Source: Defluviitaleaceae bacterium
GTDB taxonomy: Bacteria; Bacillota; Clostridia; Lachnospirales; WQUN01
Assembly (NCBI GenBank): GCA_009780585.1
Contig: WQZS01000012.1
Span: 1-64,000 of the forward strand
Length of the DNA: 64,000 bases
Reading direction: 5' to 3'
A model generated the notes under the pieces. It searched no databases. It was not told where the DNA came from and worked only from the letters and a program-made list of their open reading frames with translations. A program made the position numbers and the translations under genes. Shown one piece after another: positions 25,461 to 35,190 of the stretch. The stretch's first letter is position 1. Every line of letters begins with the position of its first letter.

Positions 25461-27334
25461 ACGCGCTCGCCGTTTAACAACCAATGGTAAAATTCGGCGG
25501 ATTCCGCCAATATCGGCGTTACGGGGACTTCCAGGTGTAAAAAGTATTGGGCGGAGGTCCCCCGTTGCGTCCCGATGACCGCCTCGCCCCCCAACACATA
25601 TACCCTGTACATATCTTCCCCGAACCCAAAAAACCGGACCATGCTTTCAAAGATAACCTCGTGCCGCTGCCTCGCGAAGGCAAGCATATTGTCGTGGTTA
25701 TTTTGTACCGAATGGATGCCGACCCAATGCGCGTACCTCCCCGCCGCGAGCGCGTAAGTGATTTCCCTTTCCGCCGCGCCGTACAAGTCTTCAAGCACGT
25801 TTTGCACCAGGCGTTCGTTCACCACATTCGCCGCGATGTCGCACATGATCATGGTAAAGCGGTTCGCCATGTCCTGCCGCGTCAATATGTTTTTTAACAG
25901 CGGGCTCCTCGGGCTGTTGCCTTCCAGCACCCGTTGGAACGTGGGTTTGGTAAAATCATCGCCGTAAAGCCCGAGCGTCCAATCCAAATCGAAGAATATA
26001 TACCGCCATCGCCCGTCAAGCTCGGGCGAAAGGCTCGGCACTTGCTCCCCCGTGTACCGCCACCGCCGCAGGTTGTTATGCGGCCAATCCTCGTTGCCCA
26101 TGAATATTTGGAAGGCGTAATAAAACAGCAGGTTATCGATATCAACGATCGCCTCAAGCTCGGAAAAGACCGCATCATCCAAGAGGTTCTCGTTTGCGAA
26201 ATCGTTCATAAAATTGATATCCGCGCGTGCTTGCGGGTCGTCGGCTTGCACCCACCGTTCGCCCATCCCCACGTTATCGAATTCACGCGCGGGCGCACCG
26301 AAAAGGTCCCGCAAATAATGGTCGTTCATCCGTACCTGGAGCCACGCGAAGCCGTAATATTCGCCGTTGAGGAACACCGCAACGGGGCGCACGGGCGAAA
26401 CGGCGGCAAACCCCGCGTTCCGCACCAAAACGGAGGCGACCTCGTGACGCAGCATACCGAAATTCCTGTCATTGCCCCCGTTACGCAGGATCAACGTTTG
26501 GTATCGCGCAAGCGGCGTATCGGAACCGTCCCGAACGACATCTTCGGGGAAAAAATCGAAATAAAACCGATTCGTGTCGGGCGAATAGTCCCTTCGCGCG
26601 ATCAGCCGTATGGATTTTTGCTCCTCGGCGCGCGACCATCCGCCGTGTACGCGAATCCCCGCTTCTTGGAAGATGACCCGCTCGCCCTGCGGCGTGAATA
26701 CCTCCAAGGACGCCGCGCGTTCCGCTTCCATGCCGCGCTGGTTAAAATTGGCGGGGCTGGGCGGGTTAATGCGAGCACGCGGGTTGGCGAGTATATATTC
26801 CTCTCTAATAATCCCCGGCACAAAAATCCCCAAATGATGGTCAAAAAGCCCGACGGGGTCCGACGACAACGAAAAAACCAGCGTATCGAAGCGGTTAAGC
26901 ACATCACGCCCGACAAAATATGTATGTGTAAGCAAATCGGAAACCGCATCCCCGTAAACGGCAACCGCCCTTAACGAATGGGCGCGCATACTCCTGCCCG
27001 CCCTAAATTGCAACGGCGCTGAATACACGGGCGACTCCGCCGAGGGAACGGACCCGTCGAACGTATAAAAAATCCGCGCGTCCGGATGCGATGCCGTTAT
27101 CTCTACGGAAAAATCCTGTGTATGGAAATGCCCCGTTTCCGACAGCGTTATTGTTAAGGGTGAATCGAGTGGTTCGGTATACAACGTTTCCGCTTGCGGG
27201 GCCGCTTCCGCTTGCCCGGTTCCTTCCGGTATTCTTTCACCCTCTATGGTTATGTACGGCGCATTCGGCCAAAAGATAAATAAAAATACGATTCCGATGA
27301 TGAGCGCAATCAATACGGCGATTCTTTTTTTCAT
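25385..27334 (-). CDS. CotH-family protein with chitobiase C-terminal-like domain
   Basis: A membrane-anchored protein of 649 residues from the ATG at 27334 (GGGGGG upstream). The N-terminal hydrophobic segment is followed by a chitobiase/beta-hexosaminidase C-terminal-like domain (HPDARIFYTFDGSVPS). The CotH kinase-like domain has TLILRNGGNDRNFGM, GNEDWPHNNLRRWR and FFDLDWTLG. CotH proteins are atypical secreted protein kinases, known from spore coats and also found in plant-degrading Clostridia. The downstream xylanase end overlaps it tail to tail. The target is unknown. Confidence 0.87.
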   Translation of the reverse strand: MKKRIAVLIALIIGIVFLFIFWPNAPYITIEGERIPEGTGQAEAAPQAETLYTEPLDSPLTITLSETGHFHTQDFSVEITASHPDARIFYTFDGSVPSAESPVYSAPLQFRAGRSMRAHSLRAVAVYGDAVSDLLTHTYFVGRDVLNRFDTLVFSLSSDPVGLFDHHLGIFVPGIIREEYILANPRARINPPSPANFNQRGMEAERAASLEVFTPQGERVIFQEAGIRVHGGWSRAEEQKSIRLIARRDYSPDTNRFYFDFFPEDVVRDGSDTPLARYQTLILRNGGNDRNFGMLRHEVASVLVRNAGFAAVSPVRPVAVFLNGEYYGFAWLQVRMNDHYLRDLFGAPAREFDNVGMGERWVQADDPQARADINFMNDFANENLLDDAVFSELEAIVDIDNLLFYYAFQIFMGNEDWPHNNLRRWRYTGEQVPSLSPELDGRWRYIFFDLDWTLGLYGDDFTKPTFQRVLEGNSPRSPLLKNILTRQDMANRFTMIMCDIAANVVNERLVQNVLEDLYGAAEREITYALAAGRYAHWVGIHSVQNNHDNMLAFARQRHEVIFESMVRFFGFGEDMYRVYVLGGEAVIGTQRGTSAQYFLHLEVPVTPILAESAEFYHWLLNGERVYDETIVVSLADAVDGTVELTLITR

Positions 27335-27394
27335 ATCGACCCCCCAATACAATATAAATTAAACCAATCACGGATATTTTTCAAGGAAGGTAAT

Positions 27395-28516
27395 TTATTT
27401 CATCTCATATATTTTTTGCAACGCCTTAACCGCTTCTATCCGGTCCTCCTCTTCGTCTTCCTCCGCGAATATATAATTCTGCACCTGCCTATACCCGAAC
27501 TTTAACAGGATCATTTCCTTGATAAAATTCCTTTCCCCGCCGGAAGCGATGGCGGAAACGTCCATGTATTCCCCTACCCCTTTATAATACGCGGGGATGA
27601 AGCGTTCGCAGAATTCCTCGAACCTATCGAAGTCGTAATCATCGGCGATCAGGCTTGCGAGGTCCTCGCCCAGGTAACCCCAACCGGACGTGTCCCAATC
27701 GATGAAGCGGATTTTCCCTTCATTATATATGATGTTCTCCAACCAATAATCCCGGTGGCACAGCACGACGGGCAAGCGGGCGATGCCTTCGAACAACGCG
27801 TCCAAGTTATCGTCGATGTCATAGATCATTTGCTTCAAGTGCTGCGGGATATGGCAATAATCGGTGCGCAGGTAAGTATACTCAAAAGATTCGCCTTCGC
27901 GTAACCGCACCTTTCCGTCGCGAAGCTGCTGTTTTTGCTCATTCGTAAGCTCGCTGTATTCGGAAAGGTGCGCTTCAAGGTTATGGCTCAACGTATGCCA
28001 TTGCTCGTAATCCCTGCGCAGATACCCCGTGTCACCGAAGTTGGCGAGTTTCCCCACCGCGTCGGGGTTCGCGTATATCCTGCCTTGTAAACGTCCGATT
28101 TCATACGCGGCGCGTTCCAACATATCAATGGTTAATGCCTTGCCGGAAGCGCCTTCGGCGTATTCCATCCAGATTTGGATTTCGTCTTCGGCCTCGTTCA
28201 TTTCGGTATGATAGCAAATCGGCCACCGAAGAACTTCGGAACAAATTGTGCCGAAGTCGGACCGGTACAAGTCATACTCCCGCCGCCATGAAAGCGGGTC
28301 ACCGGGGCGTTCCCATTTCCTTTGCTTCTTCCACACGACCTTATACGGTAATGAATCGCCGTTAACGGTTTCCGCAACCCCTTCCACCAGGCGCACATCG
28401 CCCAGCGTACCGCCTTGCAGCTCGCTTTCATTAAAAGAAGCGCGGATAACCTCCGCGCCTAACATTTTATTTAAAACCTCATACAACGTTCCTTCTTTAA
28501 TAATAGCTTCTGCCAT
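27395..28516 (-). CDS. Aminoglycoside-phosphotransferase-fold kinase
   Basis: The 373-residue protein has the APH/choline-kinase fold. The catalytic loop is VVLCHRDYWLENIIY (His254, Asp256, Asn261) and the metal-binding motif is RFIDWDTSGWG (Asp273). The N-terminal lobe has a plausible nucleotide-binding lysine (VVWKKQR). It starts 4 bp after dnaB and so is probably co-transcribed. The family includes antibiotic kinases, CotS-like coat proteins and small-molecule kinases, and the substrate cannot be told. Resistance is not supported by context. Confidence 0.8.
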   Translation of the reverse strand: MAEAIIKEGTLYEVLNKMLGAEVIRASFNESELQGGTLGDVRLVEGVAETVNGDSLPYKVVWKKQRKWERPGDPLSWRREYDLYRSDFGTICSEVLRWPICYHTEMNEAEDEIQIWMEYAEGASGKALTIDMLERAAYEIGRLQGRIYANPDAVGKLANFGDTGYLRRDYEQWHTLSHNLEAHLSEYSELTNEQKQQLRDGKVRLREGESFEYTYLRTDYCHIPQHLKQMIYDIDDNLDALFEGIARLPVVLCHRDYWLENIIYNEGKIRFIDWDTSGWGYLGEDLASLIADDYDFDRFEEFCERFIPAYYKGVGEYMDVSAIASGGERNFIKEMILLKFGYRQVQNYIFAEEDEEEDRIEAVKALQKIYEMK

Positions 28517-28520
28517 GGAT

Positions 28521-29864
28521 TTACATCGGTCCCTTCATCATATTGATAAATTTCGTGTACGCCCCCAGGAAGGTCAATTCGACCGTACCCGTGGGGCCGT
28601 TGCGTTGCTTGGCGATGATTACTTCGGCGTGGTTCCTTTTAAGGGTTTCGGGGTTGTAATATTCGTCGCGGTACAGGAAGGCGACCACATCCGCGTCCTG
28701 TTCGATCGCGCCCGATTCGCGCAGGTCGGAAAGCATGGGACGGCGGTCCTTGCGGGCTTCGACGGCGCGGGAGAGCTGCGCCGCCACTACCACGGGCACG
28801 CTCAACTCCTTCGCCATCGCTTTTAATGAACGTGAAATTTCCGAAATCTCCAATTGGCGCGATTCGGGGCGCGACCCCGCCGCCGAAGACATGAGTTGCA
28901 AGTAATCGACGATGACCAAGCCGAGTTGCTTTTCGGTTTTCATACGGCGGCACTTGGCGCGCATTTCGGTGACCGAAATACCCGCGGTGTCGTCTATGTA
29001 CAGCGGCGCGGCGGATAGGCTTGGGATTGCTTCCGATACCTTGTCCCAATCATCGCCTTCGAGCCGTCCCGTGCGTAAACGCTGCGAATCCACCATAGCC
29101 TCCGCGCTTAATAAACGGTTACCCAATTGCGATGAGGACATTTCCAATGAAAAGATCGCCGTGGGTACGCCGCCGCGTACCGAAGCGTTTTGCGCGATAC
29201 TTAACAAAAAGGCCGTCTTACCCATCGAAGGGCGCGACCCGACGAGGATCAAATCCGCGGGTTGCAATCCGGCCAACTTTCGGTCGATGTCCACGAACCC
29301 CGTAGGCACGCCCGTTACCGCGCCTTGGGTTTGGTAGAGTTGTTGCAATTTATCGAGCGTTTCCGTTATGACGAACCCCATGGAAGTAAAGTCGCGGTTG
29401 GTATTGCGCTGGGATATATCAAAGATGCTTTTTTCCGCGTGTTCCAAGAGCGCGTCCAGGCTTTCGCGCGCGTCGTAGCCCGACGCGAGTATCTGCCCCG
29501 ATGCCTTGATCAATTGCCGCAGGATCGACTTTTCCGCCACGATTTGCGCGTGCTGCTTGATATTGGCGGACGTGTAATACGCGCCTGCCAAGCGCACGAC
29601 GGTATCGCGTCCGCCGATTTGCTCCAGCAAGCCCTTTTCGGAGAGCTTGTCGCTTAGGGTCAGCACATCGACGGCGACGCCCTTCGAAAAAAGCTCCACC
29701 ATCGTTTCAAACAACGATTGATTGGCGGGGGAATAGAAATCCGCCCCGCTTACCACTTCGCAGGATGCGGCGATGGCCTCACGGTCGAAGAGCATACTCG
29801 CCAGTACGGCTTGCTCGGCGTCCAAATCGTGCGGCGGGATGCGCGGTATGTTGGTTTCGGGCAT
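28521..29864 (-). CDS. dnaB: Replicative DNA helicase DnaB (DnaC)
   Basis: The 447-residue replicative helicase has an N-terminal helical domain (PHDLDAEQAVLASMLFD), a linker, and a RecA-like C-terminal ATPase with Walker A GSRPSMGKT, Walker B LVIVDYLQLM and the DnaB signature SDLRESGAIEQDADVV. It is 1 nt downstream of rplI, the usual pairing in Firmicutes, and acts at the replication fork. Confidence 0.96.
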   Translation of the reverse strand: MPETNIPRIPPHDLDAEQAVLASMLFDREAIAASCEVVSGADFYSPANQSLFETMVELFSKGVAVDVLTLSDKLSEKGLLEQIGGRDTVVRLAGAYYTSANIKQHAQIVAEKSILRQLIKASGQILASGYDARESLDALLEHAEKSIFDISQRNTNRDFTSMGFVITETLDKLQQLYQTQGAVTGVPTGFVDIDRKLAGLQPADLILVGSRPSMGKTAFLLSIAQNASVRGGVPTAIFSLEMSSSQLGNRLLSAEAMVDSQRLRTGRLEGDDWDKVSEAIPSLSAAPLYIDDTAGISVTEMRAKCRRMKTEKQLGLVIVDYLQLMSSAAGSRPESRQLEISEISRSLKAMAKELSVPVVVAAQLSRAVEARKDRRPMLSDLRESGAIEQDADVVAFLYRDEYYNPETLKRNHAEVIIAKQRNGPTGTVELTFLGAYTKFINMMKGPM

Positions 29865-29865
29865 T

Positions 29866-30312
29866 TTATTCTCCGATTATTTCGAAATGCAAAGGGACGG
29901 TCACTTCCGCGTGCAGCTTTACCGTAGCGGAATATTCGCCGACGGCCTTGACCGGCTGCGAAAGGACGATTTTCTTCTTGTCCACTTCAATGCTCCGCTG
30001 GGACAGCAGGGCTTCACCCAGCTCCTTGTTGGTGACGGAACCGAACATCTTGCCTTTGTCGCCGACCTTTACCTTCAACGTCAATTTAACGTCCTTGATT
30101 TTATCCGCTATGGCTTGCGCGGCGGCGACTTCCGTTTGGTGCTTGTTGGCGATGCGCTCCTGTTGTTTTTCCAGATTATTGAGATTGCCCTTGGTGGCCT
30201 CGACCGCGAGCTTGCGCGGTAACAGGAAGTTGACGGCGTGGCCGTCGGCGGCGTTGATGATTTGGCCTTTTTTACCCACGCCCTTGACGTCTTCCAATAA
30301 GATAACCTTCAT
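29866..30312 (-). CDS. rplI: 50S ribosomal protein L9
   Basis: The 148-residue L9 has the N-terminal rRNA-binding domain ([33 protein letters not shown]), a long connecting helix and the C-terminal domain ([14 protein letters not shown]). AAAGGAG precedes the ATG. It is the first gene of the rplI-dnaB-kinase run. Confidence 0.97.
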   Translation of the reverse strand: MKVILLEDVKGVGKKGQIINAADGHAVNFLLPRKLAVEATKGNLNNLEKQQERIANKHQTEVAAAQAIADKIKDVKLTLKVKVGDKGKMFGSVTNKELGEALLSQRSIEVDKKKIVLSQPVKAVGEYSATVKLHAEVTVPLHFEIIGE

Positions 30313-30341
30313 GGGATTCGCTCCTTTCGGATTCGATTCGG

Positions 30342-30347
30342 ATTATA
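30342..30347 (-). promoter_or_regulatory. -10 element for rplI operon
   Basis: On the minus strand TGTTATAAT gives a perfect extended -10 (TATAAT at 30347-30342), 30 bp before the rplI start. The -35 is weak, as often seen with extended -10 promoters. Confidence 0.5.
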
Positions 30348-30424
30348 ACATATCTCGCCTTTCGCATATACCATCCCTACCCGTCATCCCGCAAGCCGTT
30401 GTCGTAATTTGTCCGAAGGTTTGT

Positions 30425-30453
30425 ATTGCCCAATATTTTCCAGTATGCTATAT
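30425..30453 (+). promoter_or_regulatory. Promoter of parB/noc-like gene
   Basis: TTGCCC (30425-30430) and TATATT (30448-30453) are separated by 17 bp. They lie 42 bp before the chosen ATG of the ParB-like gene. Confidence 0.5.
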
Positions 30454-30495
30454 TTCCATAAAATAACAAATCAACGGAAAGTGAGGGAACTTACC

Positions 30496-31308
30496 ATGAC
30501 AAGCAACGAAATTCTGCATCTTTCGCTGGACGAAGTCAGGCCCAACCCCTACCAGCCCCGCCGTTTCTTCGACCCCGCGCGGCTGGAGGAATTGGCCGCG
30601 TCCATCCGCGCATACGGCGTATTGCAACCCATCAGCGTCAGGCTCGTAAGCGACGGCAATTATGAGCTGGTCGCGGGCGAACGGCGTTTGCGTGCTTGCC
30701 GCCTTGCGGGGCACGCCATCATCCCCGCCATCGTGGTGGACATGGGCGAAATGGATTCGGCCGTTTTGGCGATGATCGAAAACTTGCAACGGCAGGACCT
30801 TCACTTCTTCGAGGAAGCGGAGGGCTTCGCCAACCTGATGGCGGATTACGGTTTCACGCAGGAAGCGTTGGCCGTGCGTGTGGGCAAGACCCAATCCACC
30901 GTCGCCAACAAGGTACGCATACTTAAACTCCCCGACGCGATTCGGGAAAGGATCGTGGAAAGCGGGTTAACCGAACGCCACGCCAGGGCCTTACTTAAAT
31001 TAAAAAACGAAGCCGACCAAGCGGAAGTGCTCCAAAAAATCATCAACCGGGAAATGAACGTCCGCAAAACCGAGGATTTAATCGAAGAAATGCTGGACGA
31101 CAACGTAAAAACCGGACGCAATACCGTATTCGTCCCCTTCATACGCGACATCCGCATCCTCACGAATTCAATAAAAGAAAGCCTCGAAACGGTGCGCCAC
31201 TCGGGTATCGATTCGAAGTTCGACATGGAGCAAACCGAAACGGGCTGTGAAATACGTATTACATTGGACTATGAAAAAAAGAATCTAAAACGGGCGATAG
31301 GGCAGTAA
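30496..31308 (+). CDS. ParB/Noc-family DNA-binding protein
   Basis: This ParB-family protein has about 270 residues from ATG 30496 (GTGAGGG upstream); the in-frame ATG at 30409 lies before the promoter. The ParB N-terminal nuclease-like/CTPase domain is clear (VRPNPYQPRRFFD, VLQPISVRL, ELVAGERRLRACRLAG, ENLQRQDLHFFEEA). The helix-turn-helix follows (TQEALAVRVGKTQSTVANKV), then SGLTERHARALL. It binds parS- or NBS-like sites near the origin for segregation or nucleoid occlusion. No parA/soj neighbour is in view, which favours Noc or an orphan ParB. Confidence 0.88.
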   Translation: MTSNEILHLSLDEVRPNPYQPRRFFDPARLEELAASIRAYGVLQPISVRLVSDGNYELVAGERRLRACRLAGHAIIPAIVVDMGEMDSAVLAMIENLQRQDLHFFEEAEGFANLMADYGFTQEALAVRVGKTQSTVANKVRILKLPDAIRERIVESGLTERHARALLKLKNEADQAEVLQKIINREMNVRKTEDLIEEMLDDNVKTGRNTVFVPFIRDIRILTNSIKESLETVRHSGIDSKFDMEQTETGCEIRITLDYEKKNLKRAIGQ

Positions 31309-31357
31309 TCAACCGATTGGTCATTCGTCCGCCGGTTACGCAGCGTCTTATAAGCGT

Positions 31358-32179
31358 TTATGCGATCCCCAACGCCGCTAATCGCTCCCGCAGGAATTCC
31401 GCCGCCAATTTGATATCCGCTTCGGGGGTATCGCCGCATTCCCGTTCGATCGTGAGGAAGCCGCCGAAGCCGATTTTATTTAACGCTTTTAGGTAGCCGT
31501 CCCAATTAACCCCGCCTTTTCCGAGGGGAAGTTCTTCCCATTTAAGCGGATCGGCGGATACCTGTATCCCATCCTTCGCGTGGGTATGCACGATGTAATC
31601 GCGCAGGGTGTAAACACCCGCCACGGGGTCGTCGTTCTTCACCATAACCAGGTTGGCGGGGTCGTAGTTAACGCGTACGCCCTTCGCGCCCAAGCTGTCC
31701 AGGAAATCGCGCAAAACGACGGCGGTTTCAGGTCCCGTTTCCACGGCGAAGTACGAACCGATGGAATCGGCGTACAACGCAAGCTCACGGCAGGCTTCCC
31801 GCATGATTTTCTTCGTTTCGTTTTCTTCGTCGGGGACGGTGCCGATGTGCGTGGTCACGACATTACATTCCAAACGCTTCGCGAGGTCGAGGATGCGTTT
31901 TGATTTTTCGATAAGGATGGGGTTGGCTTGACGGCTTTCGAAGCCGTGGCTGATCGCGTCGGGCGTGGAGATAAGATCACCGCAAATAGCCGAAAACACC
32001 ATACCGTGCGACTTTACCCTGTCGAGCCATTCCTTGACCGCCGCGTCGGTTATATTCCACGGGGCAAGCTCACCCGAAACCGCGTAGGCTTGTATACCCT
32101 CACAGCCAAGCGCCGCCGCGCGCTTTACCGCTTCCTTTAAATCAATCGCGAAACTTTCCAGCATACACCCGATTTTCAT
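31358..32179 (-). CDS. Sugar phosphate isomerase/epimerase family protein
   Basis: The 273-residue TIM barrel belongs to the xylose-isomerase-like / AP endonuclease 2 superfamily. Expected metal ligands appear as Glu in YFAVETGPE, Asp and Asn in RVNYDPANLV, His in VHTHAKDG and Glu in LTIERECGD. The family isomerises or epimerises sugars or inositols. It is monocistronic, convergent with the parB-like gene, and no pathway partner is adjacent. Confidence 0.82.
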   Translation of the reverse strand: MKIGCMLESFAIDLKEAVKRAAALGCEGIQAYAVSGELAPWNITDAAVKEWLDRVKSHGMVFSAICGDLISTPDAISHGFESRQANPILIEKSKRILDLAKRLECNVVTTHIGTVPDEENETKKIMREACRELALYADSIGSYFAVETGPETAVVLRDFLDSLGAKGVRVNYDPANLVMVKNDDPVAGVYTLRDYIVHTHAKDGIQVSADPLKWEELPLGKGGVNWDGYLKALNKIGFGGFLTIERECGDTPEADIKLAAEFLRERLAALGIA

Positions 32180-32291
32180 AAAATACCTCCCGCGTTTTTT
32201 CGCATACTATCACGCCGATTCCCGATAAACAATAGATTCGTATGGTATACTCGTATATATGGTTAAAAATACAACGCGAGGAGAATCACAT

Positions 32292-33578
32292 ATGCAGAAC
32301 GAAAAATTAATGATCCTAAAAATGTTGGAAGACGGCAAAATCACATCGGCGGAAGCCGCAAGGTTATTACAAGCCGCCGACTCGGGCGCACCCGTGCCCG
32401 TCGGATACAACGCGCCTCCCCCGCCGTCCGCCCTGCCCCCTCCCCCGCCGCGTCCGGCACCCGCGCCTTACGAATCCCCCCGCGATCCGCGCCAAAACAA
32501 CCCTTCCGGCCGTCCCGCCCCCCGTACGAGCACACTTGACGATTTGGGCAAACGCTTCGAAGGCTTCGCCAAGGATTTGGAGCCCAAGCTCCAAAAATTC
32601 ACCGAAGTCGTGGCGGAAAAAATCACCGCTGGAGCGGACATGCTTTCCAAAGCATTTTCGGGCGATCCGCACCCGCCGTCACACGGCCACCACGGCACAG
32701 GCGCGGCCGGCGGTTATCACGCGCCATCTTCCCAACAATCCCATACCTCCAAACCCGCGCCGCGGCCCGCAACCATACCGGGCGGCATGACGGAAAAGAA
32801 CATCGAAATGGGCGTCGCGCCCGGCTTTAACGAGCTGGCCCTGTCGGGTATCAACGGTGATTTACGCATTAAAGGCTATAACGGCGACAAAATAACGGCC
32901 CGCATCACCTACAAGGCAAAACGGGCCGGAGCGGAAATCGATTTGATTAAGCTGGGCAATAAATACCAGTTGAATTACGATTCCGAAGACTTCGAGCGCG
33001 TGCTTATCGACGCTTACGTGCCGGAGCGTGCCTTTAACGTGATTAAAGTGGACGGGACAAACACGCACATGGATATTTCGTCCCTTTCCGCAAGCGATCT
33101 GCGTGTATCCAACGCAAACGGCAACCTGCGTCTGACCAATATTTCCGCAACGAACATTACCGCGGAAAGCAGCGCGGGGCGGTTTATCGTATCGAACATC
33201 ACAGCCGATTCCGCCGCGTTCGAAAACGTAACGGGTACCGTTGAAGCGGACGAGCTCGACATCGCCAAGCTCGCCCTCACCAACTACAACGGACCGCTAT
33301 CGTTGCTCATGTCCACCTTCGCGCGTCATTCCGATTACCTGTGGAGCATCGAAACCGGTAACGCAAAACTCAACATGAACCTCCCCACCCTGCCCGACCT
33401 GGGCTACCATATCAAAGCGCACGCCGCTATGGGTGAAATACGCCTCGGCTTGACGGGCTTGCAATTCCTGATCAACGACCCAACACTTGCGGAAGCGCGT
33501 TCAACCCATTTTGACCACGCGGCCAAAAAGGTGAAGATGACCGTCGAAACCTCAAACGCGCCGTTGGTGATCAATTAA
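32292..33578 (+). CDS. LiaX-like DUF4097 protein with SHOCT-like N-terminus
   Basis: A 428-residue protein from ATG 32292 (GAGGAG upstream). The N-terminal 30 residues (KLMILKMLEDGKITSAEAAR) match the SHOCT-like/YvlB-type short helical motif. A proline-rich low-complexity linker follows (about 35-80). The rest is a DUF4097 beta-helix/adhesin-like domain (GISGINGDLRI-type repeats, SALDLRVSNANGNLRL-like rungs). Such proteins are associated with cell-envelope stress sensing, as with LiaX. There is no signal peptide, so it is probably cytoplasmic or membrane-peripheral. Confidence 0.75.
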   Translation: MQNEKLMILKMLEDGKITSAEAARLLQAADSGAPVPVGYNAPPPPSALPPPPPRPAPAPYESPRDPRQNNPSGRPAPRTSTLDDLGKRFEGFAKDLEPKLQKFTEVVAEKITAGADMLSKAFSGDPHPPSHGHHGTGAAGGYHAPSSQQSHTSKPAPRPATIPGGMTEKNIEMGVAPGFNELALSGINGDLRIKGYNGDKITARITYKAKRAGAEIDLIKLGNKYQLNYDSEDFERVLIDAYVPERAFNVIKVDGTNTHMDISSLSASDLRVSNANGNLRLTNISATNITAESSAGRFIVSNITADSAAFENVTGTVEADELDIAKLALTNYNGPLSLLMSTFARHSDYLWSIETGNAKLNMNLPTLPDLGYHIKAHAAMGEIRLGLTGLQFLINDPTLAEARSTHFDHAAKKVKMTVETSNAPLVIN

Positions 33579-33586
33579 CCCTGCCG

Positions 33587-35071
33587 TTACAGCATGATGC
33601 AGATCAACCCGCCCGTGCCTTCGTTGATGATCTTTTGCAACGTTTCTTGGAACTTGACCTGCGCCGTTTCGGGCATCCTAAATAGTTTGTTTTGCAAGCC
33701 ATCCCGAACCATGTCGTGCATAGACTTGCCAAACATATTTAATTCCCAAATACGCGCAGGGTCCTCGCCCATTTCCTCGTTGATATAGGCGATCAAATCG
33801 TTGGATTGCGTTTCCGAGCCGACGAGGGGGCTAATTTCGGTTTCGATATCCGCTTTAATAAGGTGAATGCTCGGCGCGCTCGCTTTTATTTTTACCCCGT
33901 ATTTCGCGCCGTGTTTGACGAGGACGGGGGGTTCCAGCTTCATTTCGTCGGTGGCGGGGGTCACGATGCCGTAGCCGCGGGTACGTACTTCTTCGAGGGC
34001 GTGCTTGATTTTATCGTATTCGCGCTTGGCTTCGGCCAGGACCTTGATCGTGGAAATTAATTGGTATTCGCTGGCGATGTCCATGCCGGTCGTTTCAGAC
34101 AGGATTCGGTAGAAGAGGCCGTCGTCCACGGAAAGTTCGATATAAGCCGTTCCTTCGCCCAGCGCAATGCGGTCGAGGAAGGCTTTTTTTACATATTCGT
34201 TGCCGTCCAGGATGCCGACATGGTCCTTAATTTCGCGCAGTTTGCCGATACCGCCGACCATTTCCTTCACGGTCTTGACGAAGCTCTGCTTGAGCCAATG
34301 CTCCAGCGGCAGCGGTTCAATCCATTTGGGGAAATTGATACGGATTTCCTTCATGGGGAATTCGAACAGCACTTTTTCGATGATCCCGTGGATGTCTTCC
34401 ATTTTTAGTTGCGCGGCGTTGACGGCGACCACGGGCGCGGAATGACGTTCCGCCAGCGTATCGCGCAAGGTTTCCGTTTCGGGCGCGAAGGGTGTCTTCG
34501 TGTTGAGCAGGATCACGAACGGCTTGTTGATGTGCCGTAATTCGCGGATGACGCGTTCCTCCGCGTCCACGTAATCCTCGCGCGCGATTTCGGCGATGCT
34601 GCCGTCGGTCGTCACCACCACGCCGATGGTTGAATGGTCGTTGATGACCTTTTTCGTACCCATTTCCGCCGCTTCGGCGAAGGGGATTTTATCCTCGGCC
34701 CACGGCGTCGAAACCATGCGCGGTAGCTCGCTTTCCGCGTCCATGTGGCCCATCGCGCCCGGCACGAGGTAGCCCACGCAATCGATCATTCGCACCTTAA
34801 ACGACGATACGTCGTCTAATTTTACCTCCACGGCTTCGTTGGGTACGAACTTGGGCTCGGTGGTCATGATCGTACGGCCTGCCGCGCTTTGGGGCAGTTC
34901 GTCCTTCGCGCGTTCCTTACCGTATTCGTTTTCGATGTTGGGGATTACCAGCAAATCCATGAAACGCTTGATAAACGTCGATTTGCCCGTACGCACGGGG
35001 CCTACGACCCCTATGTAAATGTCCCCTTGCGTACGCTCCGCGATATCGCGGTACAGGTTTTGGTAGTCCAT
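33587..35071 (-). CDS. spoIVA: Stage IV sporulation protein A (SpoIVA)
   Basis: The 494-residue spore-coat morphogenetic ATPase opens with the family signature (YRDIAERTQGDIYIGVVGPV) and has Walker A GPVRTGKST. It continues through TIMTTEPKFVPNEAV to the conserved C-terminus (GTGGLICIML). SpoIVA polymerises on the forespore surface to base the coat. AAGGGAG precedes the ATG. It is strong evidence that the organism forms endospores. Confidence 0.97.
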   Translation of the reverse strand: MDYQNLYRDIAERTQGDIYIGVVGPVRTGKSTFIKRFMDLLVIPNIENEYGKERAKDELPQSAAGRTIMTTEPKFVPNEAVEVKLDDVSSFKVRMIDCVGYLVPGAMGHMDAESELPRMVSTPWAEDKIPFAEAAEMGTKKVINDHSTIGVVVTTDGSIAEIAREDYVDAEERVIRELRHINKPFVILLNTKTPFAPETETLRDTLAERHSAPVVAVNAAQLKMEDIHGIIEKVLFEFPMKEIRINFPKWIEPLPLEHWLKQSFVKTVKEMVGGIGKLREIKDHVGILDGNEYVKKAFLDRIALGEGTAYIELSVDDGLFYRILSETTGMDIASEYQLISTIKVLAEAKREYDKIKHALEEVRTRGYGIVTPATDEMKLEPPVLVKHGAKYGVKIKASAPSIHLIKADIETEISPLVGSETQSNDLIAYINEEMGEDPARIWELNMFGKSMHDMVRDGLQNKLFRMPETAQVKFQETLQKIINEGTGGLICIML

Positions 35072-35094
35072 AAAAAGCTCCCTTCATAATAAAA

Positions 35095-35140
35095 AATGTA
35101 CCGGCCTACGTTCTCGGGTTGAGAAATGTATCGGTACATT
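35095..35140 (-). terminator. Terminator of the ndpA-asnA operon
   Basis: AATGTACCG (35095-35103) and CGGTACATT (35132-35140) are perfect 9-bp arms, with an inner TTCTC/GAGAA stem. On the minus strand the hairpin is followed by TTTTTTATTAT, 50 bp past the asnA stop. It separates asnA from spoIVA. Confidence 0.75.
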
Positions 35141-35190
35141 ATTTTATGTGAAAGGGTAAAATATATTCCTATTTACATAGATAAATCCAT

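Noticed and set aside
27395..28516. Aminoglycoside resistance gene
   Set aside because: The fold fits but co-transcription with dnaB and the broad family make resistance unsupported.
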